This document shows positions 61,384-64,000 of a stretch of 64,000 nucleotides of DNA, piece by piece. Source of the DNA: JAEUMY01 sp033764435 (GTDB taxonomy: Bacteria; Pseudomonadota; Gammaproteobacteria; Burkholderiales; Usitatibacteraceae); contig JANRIX010000007.1 in NCBI GenBank assembly GCA_033764435.1, positions 52,463-116,462 on the forward strand, written 5' to 3'. The notes beneath the pieces were generated by a model, which worked only from the letters and a program-made list of their open reading frames with translations, did not search any database and was not told where the DNA came from. Position 1 is the first letter of the stretch; the number at the start of each line of letters is the position of its first letter. The position numbers and the translations under genes are program-made.

Positions 61384-62688
61384 GTGAGCAACCGACTGAG
61401 CCCCCACCCGGATACCCTTGCCGTGCACGCCGGTCAATCGCCTGACTCGGCCACCGGCGCCCGGGCCGTGCCCATCCACCAAACGGCTTCATTCGTGTTT
61501 CCGGATACAGACCACGCCGCCAGCCTGTTCAATCTGGAACGGGCCGGGCATGTCTATTCCCGGCTGTCGAATCCGACCGTCTCGGTGCTGGAGGAGCGCA
61601 TGGCTGCCCTGGACAACGGCGCGGCCGCCATCGCCACCGCCAGCGGTCAGGCGGCGTTGCACCTCGCCATCGCCACCCTGATGGGGTCGGGCGGGCACAT
61701 CGTGGCTTCCTCCGCGCTCTACGGCGGATCGCACAATCTGCTGCACTACACATTGAGTCGTTTCGGCATTTCCACCACTTTCGTGAGCCCACGCGATATC
61801 GACGCATGGCGCGCAGCCATCCGCCCGGAGACGCGATTGCTGTTTGGCGAAACGGTCGGCAATCCCGGACTGGATGTGCTCGATGTACCCACTGTCGCCG
61901 CGCTGGCTCATGAGCATGGCCTGCCGCTGCTGGTCGACGCGACGCTCACCACGCCCTGTCTCTCCCGCCCCATCGACCAGGGTGCTGACTTGGTGCTGCA
62001 TTCCGCCACCAAATTCCTCTCCGGCCACGGCGTCGTCATTGGCGGCGTGCTGGTCGACGGCGGTACGTTCGACTGGGACGCGTCGGGCAAATTTCCGGCC
62101 CTGACTGAGCCGTACGACGGCTTTCACGGCATGGTGTTCAGCGAGGAATCCACAGTCGGCGCGTTCGCGCTGCGCGCACGGCGCGAGGGCCTGCGCGACT
62201 TCGGCGCGTGCATGGCGCCGATGACCGCGTTCCAGATCCTGCAGGGCATTGAAACGCTGCATCTGCGCATGCCGCGCCATGTGTCCAGCGCCCGGACCAT
62301 TGCGCAGTTCCTGTCCACGCATGCCGCGGTGGCGTCGGTGTGTCATCCGGATCTGGGGAGCCATCCCGATCACGCACTGGCGAAGCGCTTGCTGCCGAAT
62401 GGCTCGGGCGGCGTGCTGTCGTTCGAACTCAAGGGTAGCCGCGAGGTTGCGAGACAAGCGGGTCGCAAGTTCATCGAGAAACTGTCCCTGTTCTCCCACC
62501 TCGCCAACATCGGCGATGCCAAGTCGCTGGTGATCCATCCTGCATCGACCACGCATTTCCGTATGGATGCGACTGCACTTCAAGCAGCGGGTATTGGCGA
62601 AGGCACGATTCGGCTTTCCATCGGGCTGGAGCATCCGGACGATCTCATCGAGGATCTGTCGCGCGCGTTGCACGCATCCCAGAAATAG
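61384..62688 (+). CDS. metY: O-acetylhomoserine sulfhydrylase-type trans-sulfuration enzyme (MetY-like)
   Basis: The 434-residue PLP enzyme has SRLSNPTVSVLEERMAALDNG and the PLP Lys210 in HSATKFLSGHG. Its length fits O-acetylhomoserine aminocarboxypropyltransferase, which makes homocysteine from O-acetylhomoserine and sulfide; cystathionine gamma-synthase or MetZ is an alternative. It starts at GTG 61384. It precedes a hydrolase by 3 bp. Confidence 0.85.
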   Translation: MSNRLSPHPDTLAVHAGQSPDSATGARAVPIHQTASFVFPDTDHAASLFNLERAGHVYSRLSNPTVSVLEERMAALDNGAAAIATASGQAALHLAIATLMGSGGHIVASSALYGGSHNLLHYTLSRFGISTTFVSPRDIDAWRAAIRPETRLLFGETVGNPGLDVLDVPTVAALAHEHGLPLLVDATLTTPCLSRPIDQGADLVLHSATKFLSGHGVVIGGVLVDGGTFDWDASGKFPALTEPYDGFHGMVFSEESTVGAFALRARREGLRDFGACMAPMTAFQILQGIETLHLRMPRHVSSARTIAQFLSTHAAVASVCHPDLGSHPDHALAKRLLPNGSGGVLSFELKGSREVARQAGRKFIEKLSLFSHLANIGDAKSLVIHPASTTHFRMDATALQAAGIGEGTIRLSIGLEHPDDLIEDLSRALHASQK

Positions 62689-62691
62689 TCG

Positions 62692-63495
62692 ATGAAGTTC
62701 CTCGTCCAGAACCAGCCCTGCTACGCCTACACCGGCGGCAAGCCCTACGACGCCGGCAATCCCGCGCTCGTGTTCATCCACGGTGCCGCCAACGACCACA
62801 GCGTGTGGCATCTGCAGTCGCGTTACTTCGCCCATCACGGCTGGAATGTGCTCGCGATTGACCTGCCGGGGCATGGGCGCAGCGCCGGTCAGCCGCGCGC
62901 AAGCATTCGCGAATATTCGCAATGGCTGATTGCGTTTCTCGACAACGCGAATATTCGCCGTGCTGCGTTGGTCGGCCACAGCATGGGCAGTCTCATCGCT
63001 CTGGACACTGCGCTTGTCGCGCCCGACCGGGTGACGAGCATGGTGCTCATCGGCGCTTCCACACCGATGCCCGTCAGCGACACGCTGCTCGCTGCCGCCA
63101 AGGATAACACCGCCAGCGCAATCGAAATGCTCGTCGCCTGGGGCCACGGCCCGCGTGCACGACTGGGCGCAAGCACTGTGCCCGGCGCATCGCTCACGGG
63201 AACCTACCGCAGACTGCTCGAGCGAGCCCACGCCGGCGTGCTGCATGCCGACCTCGCCGCCTGCAATGCCTATGCGGTGGCACCAGACGCCCTGGCGGGG
63301 TTGCGGACACCTGCGCTCATCCTCGCCGGCGACCGCGACCAGATGACACCTTCGAAGGCGAGCGCAGGCCTGGCCAAGCAGCTATCCCACTCAGCGCTGG
63401 TGACCCTGCCCGGCGCCGGTCACGGCATGATGTACGAAGACCCCGACCGCACCACGGACGCGATGCTCACGTTCCTCAAGCGGACGCTGGGCTGA
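62692..63495 (+). CDS. Alpha/beta hydrolase
   Basis: The 267-residue protein has an oxyanion-hole motif FIHGAANDHSVW, nucleophile Ser97 in GHSMGS, and likely catalytic Asp and His in LAGDRDQMTP and PGAGHGMMYEDP. Substrate unknown. It lies 3 bp after metY and could be coexpressed. Its last 20 bp overlap the convergent ABC exporter gene. Two exact palindromes encode Glu-Tyr-Ser and Ala-Asn-Ile-Arg 38 bp apart. Confidence 0.88.
   Translation: MKFLVQNQPCYAYTGGKPYDAGNPALVFIHGAANDHSVWHLQSRYFAHHGWNVLAIDLPGHGRSAGQPRASIREYSQWLIAFLDNANIRRAALVGHSMGSLIALDTALVAPDRVTSMVLIGASTPMPVSDTLLAAAKDNTASAIEMLVAWGHGPRARLGASTVPGASLTGTYRRLLERAHAGVLHADLAACNAYAVAPDALAGLRTPALILAGDRDQMTPSKASAGLAKQLSHSALVTLPGAGHGMMYEDPDRTTDAMLTFLKRTLG
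62909..62920. repeat. GCGAATATTCGC palindrome
   Basis: Exact; alpha/beta hydrolase, Glu-Tyr-Ser phase; 38 bp from the next. Confidence 0.95.
62947..62958. repeat. GCGAATATTCGC palindrome
   Basis: Exact; alpha/beta hydrolase, Ala-Asn-Ile-Arg phase. Confidence 0.95.
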
Positions 63496-64000
63496 CCAAC
63501 CCCGCATCGGCCCGCGCAGCCTCCTGCTGCTGCAGGCGCCACATCTCGGCGAACTTGCCTTCTGCTGCCATCAGCGCGGTGAACGTGCCGCGCTCGACGA
63601 TGCGCCCGCCTTCCATCACCAGAATCTGATCGGCATCGACCACCGTTGACAGTCGATGGGCGATGACCAGCGTGGTGCGCTCGGCCGAGATTTCCTTCAG
63701 CTCTGCCTGAATGGCCTTCTCGGTGCGCGAATCGAGCGCGGACGTGGCCTCGTCGAAAATCAGGATCGCAGGATTCTTGAGCAGGGTGCGCGCAATGGCC
63801 ACCCGCTGCTTTTCGCCCCCGGACAACTTGAGGCCGCGTTCGCCCACCATGGCGTCGTAGCCGTCGGGCAGGCGCTCGATGAAATCGTGGATATGCGCGG
63901 ACTTGGCGGCTTCCAGCACCTCTTCGCGTGTTGCATCCGGGCGACCATAGGCGATGTTGTAGTAGATCGTGTCGTTGAACAGCACGGTGTCCTGCGGCAC
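63476..64000 (-). CDS. Atm1-type ABC exporter, C-terminal part (ATP-binding), partial
   Basis: The visible 174 residues are the ATP-binding C-terminal half of an exporter related to Atm1/HMT1: MPQDTVLFNDTIYYNIAYGRPDATRE at the Q-loop region, signature LSGGEKQRVAIARTLL, Walker B ILIFDEATSALD and the switch IAHRLSTV. The membrane half lies outside the window. Atm1-type exporters move glutathione-linked sulfur or metal compounds; the exact cargo is inferred. Confidence 0.85.
   Translation of the reverse strand: MPQDTVLFNDTIYYNIAYGRPDATREEVLEAAKSAHIHDFIERLPDGYDAMVGERGLKLSGGEKQRVAIARTLLKNPAILIFDEATSALDSRTEKAIQAELKEISAERTTLVIAHRLSTVVDADQILVMEGGRIVERGTFTALMAAEGKFAEMWRLQQQEAARADAGLVSPASA

Noticed and set aside
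133..62958. The iterated palindrome as a CRISPR repeat or an insertion sequence end
   Set aside because: Copies are not regularly spaced, have no conserved spacer length, and no transposase or cas gene is present; most lie within intact coding frames.
133..62958. The iterated palindrome as a classic DNA uptake sequence
   Set aside because: Known uptake signals of Neisseria and Pasteurellaceae are non-palindromic and have a directional core; here the motif is perfectly symmetric and no competence gene lies in the window to support it.

Overview
The window is about 64 kb of GC-rich (roughly 64 %), densely coding bacterial chromosome. Gene content points to a free-living betaproteobacterium: an HrpA helicase, an AddAB-like repair nuclease pair of the proteobacterial type, TRAP dicarboxylate transport with a DctS/DctR pair, a LutABC lactate oxidation operon, a YbiB/TrpD2 protein, and a phenylalanine/tyrosine catabolic cluster. 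The taxonomic call is an inference from protein families. No rRNA, tRNA, CRISPR array, prophage or complete insertion sequence is visible.

Layout: 1-3.2 kb holds the 3' part of mfd, broken by an in-frame amber codon, and serB. 3.2-8.7 kb is an aromatic amino acid degradation block (phhA, a FAA-hydrolase gene, hmgA, hppD and a divergent Lrp/AsnC regulator) that also contains a small GIY-YIG gene between REP-like repeats. 8.7-18.1 kb holds a lipoprotein, a PuuD-like membrane protein, a ybiB-like gene, the AddA-like and AddB-like genes and fdxA. 18.3-19.4 kb is an accessory-looking, lower-GC gene with a DUF4365-like nuclease signature. 19.7-28.5 kb starts with a lone FimV N-terminal-domain protein, then a dipeptide/oligopeptide ABC system: two substrate-binding proteins, DppB, DppC (interrupted by a second in-frame amber), two tandem paralogous lipoproteins, DppD and DppF. 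An S9 peptidase follows, a sensible partner for peptide import. 30.9-37 kb holds thpR, an SRPBCC protein, a LysR regulator divergent from rhodanese-DoxX, two membrane proteins and an aminotransferase overlapping hrpA (36.8-40.8 kb).

40.9-43.1 kb has two paralogous membrane PAS proteins with no output domain, preceded by one FNR-type box and two CRP-type boxes. 43.3-52.0 kb is a 2-hydroxyacid module: a GarR-like reductase, a GhrB-like reductase, a TRAP transporter (dctM, dctQ, dctP) and the divergent dctS/dctR two-component pair. 52.0-57.1 kb has nhaD, a YbdK-type ligase, a CPA2 antiporter and a LysR regulator. 57.4-60.2 kb is lutABC, followed by pbpG, metY, an alpha/beta hydrolase and the 3' end of an Atm1-type ABC exporter at the window edge.

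The most unusual signal is genome-scale. The perfect palindrome GCGAATATTCGC occurs 33 times exactly, plus four single-mismatch copies, about once per 1.7 kb, against an expectation of about 0.004 for a given 12-mer in 64 kb. Most copies lie inside conserved genes in all three reading phases, encoding recurrent Ala-Asn-Ile-Arg, Glu-Tyr-Ser or Arg-Ile-Phe-Ala peptides; a few lie on translation starts or in divergent promoters. It behaves like a highly iterated palindrome comparable in style to cyanobacterial HIP1, but with a different and longer sequence. Its function and any cognate protein are unknown from this window.
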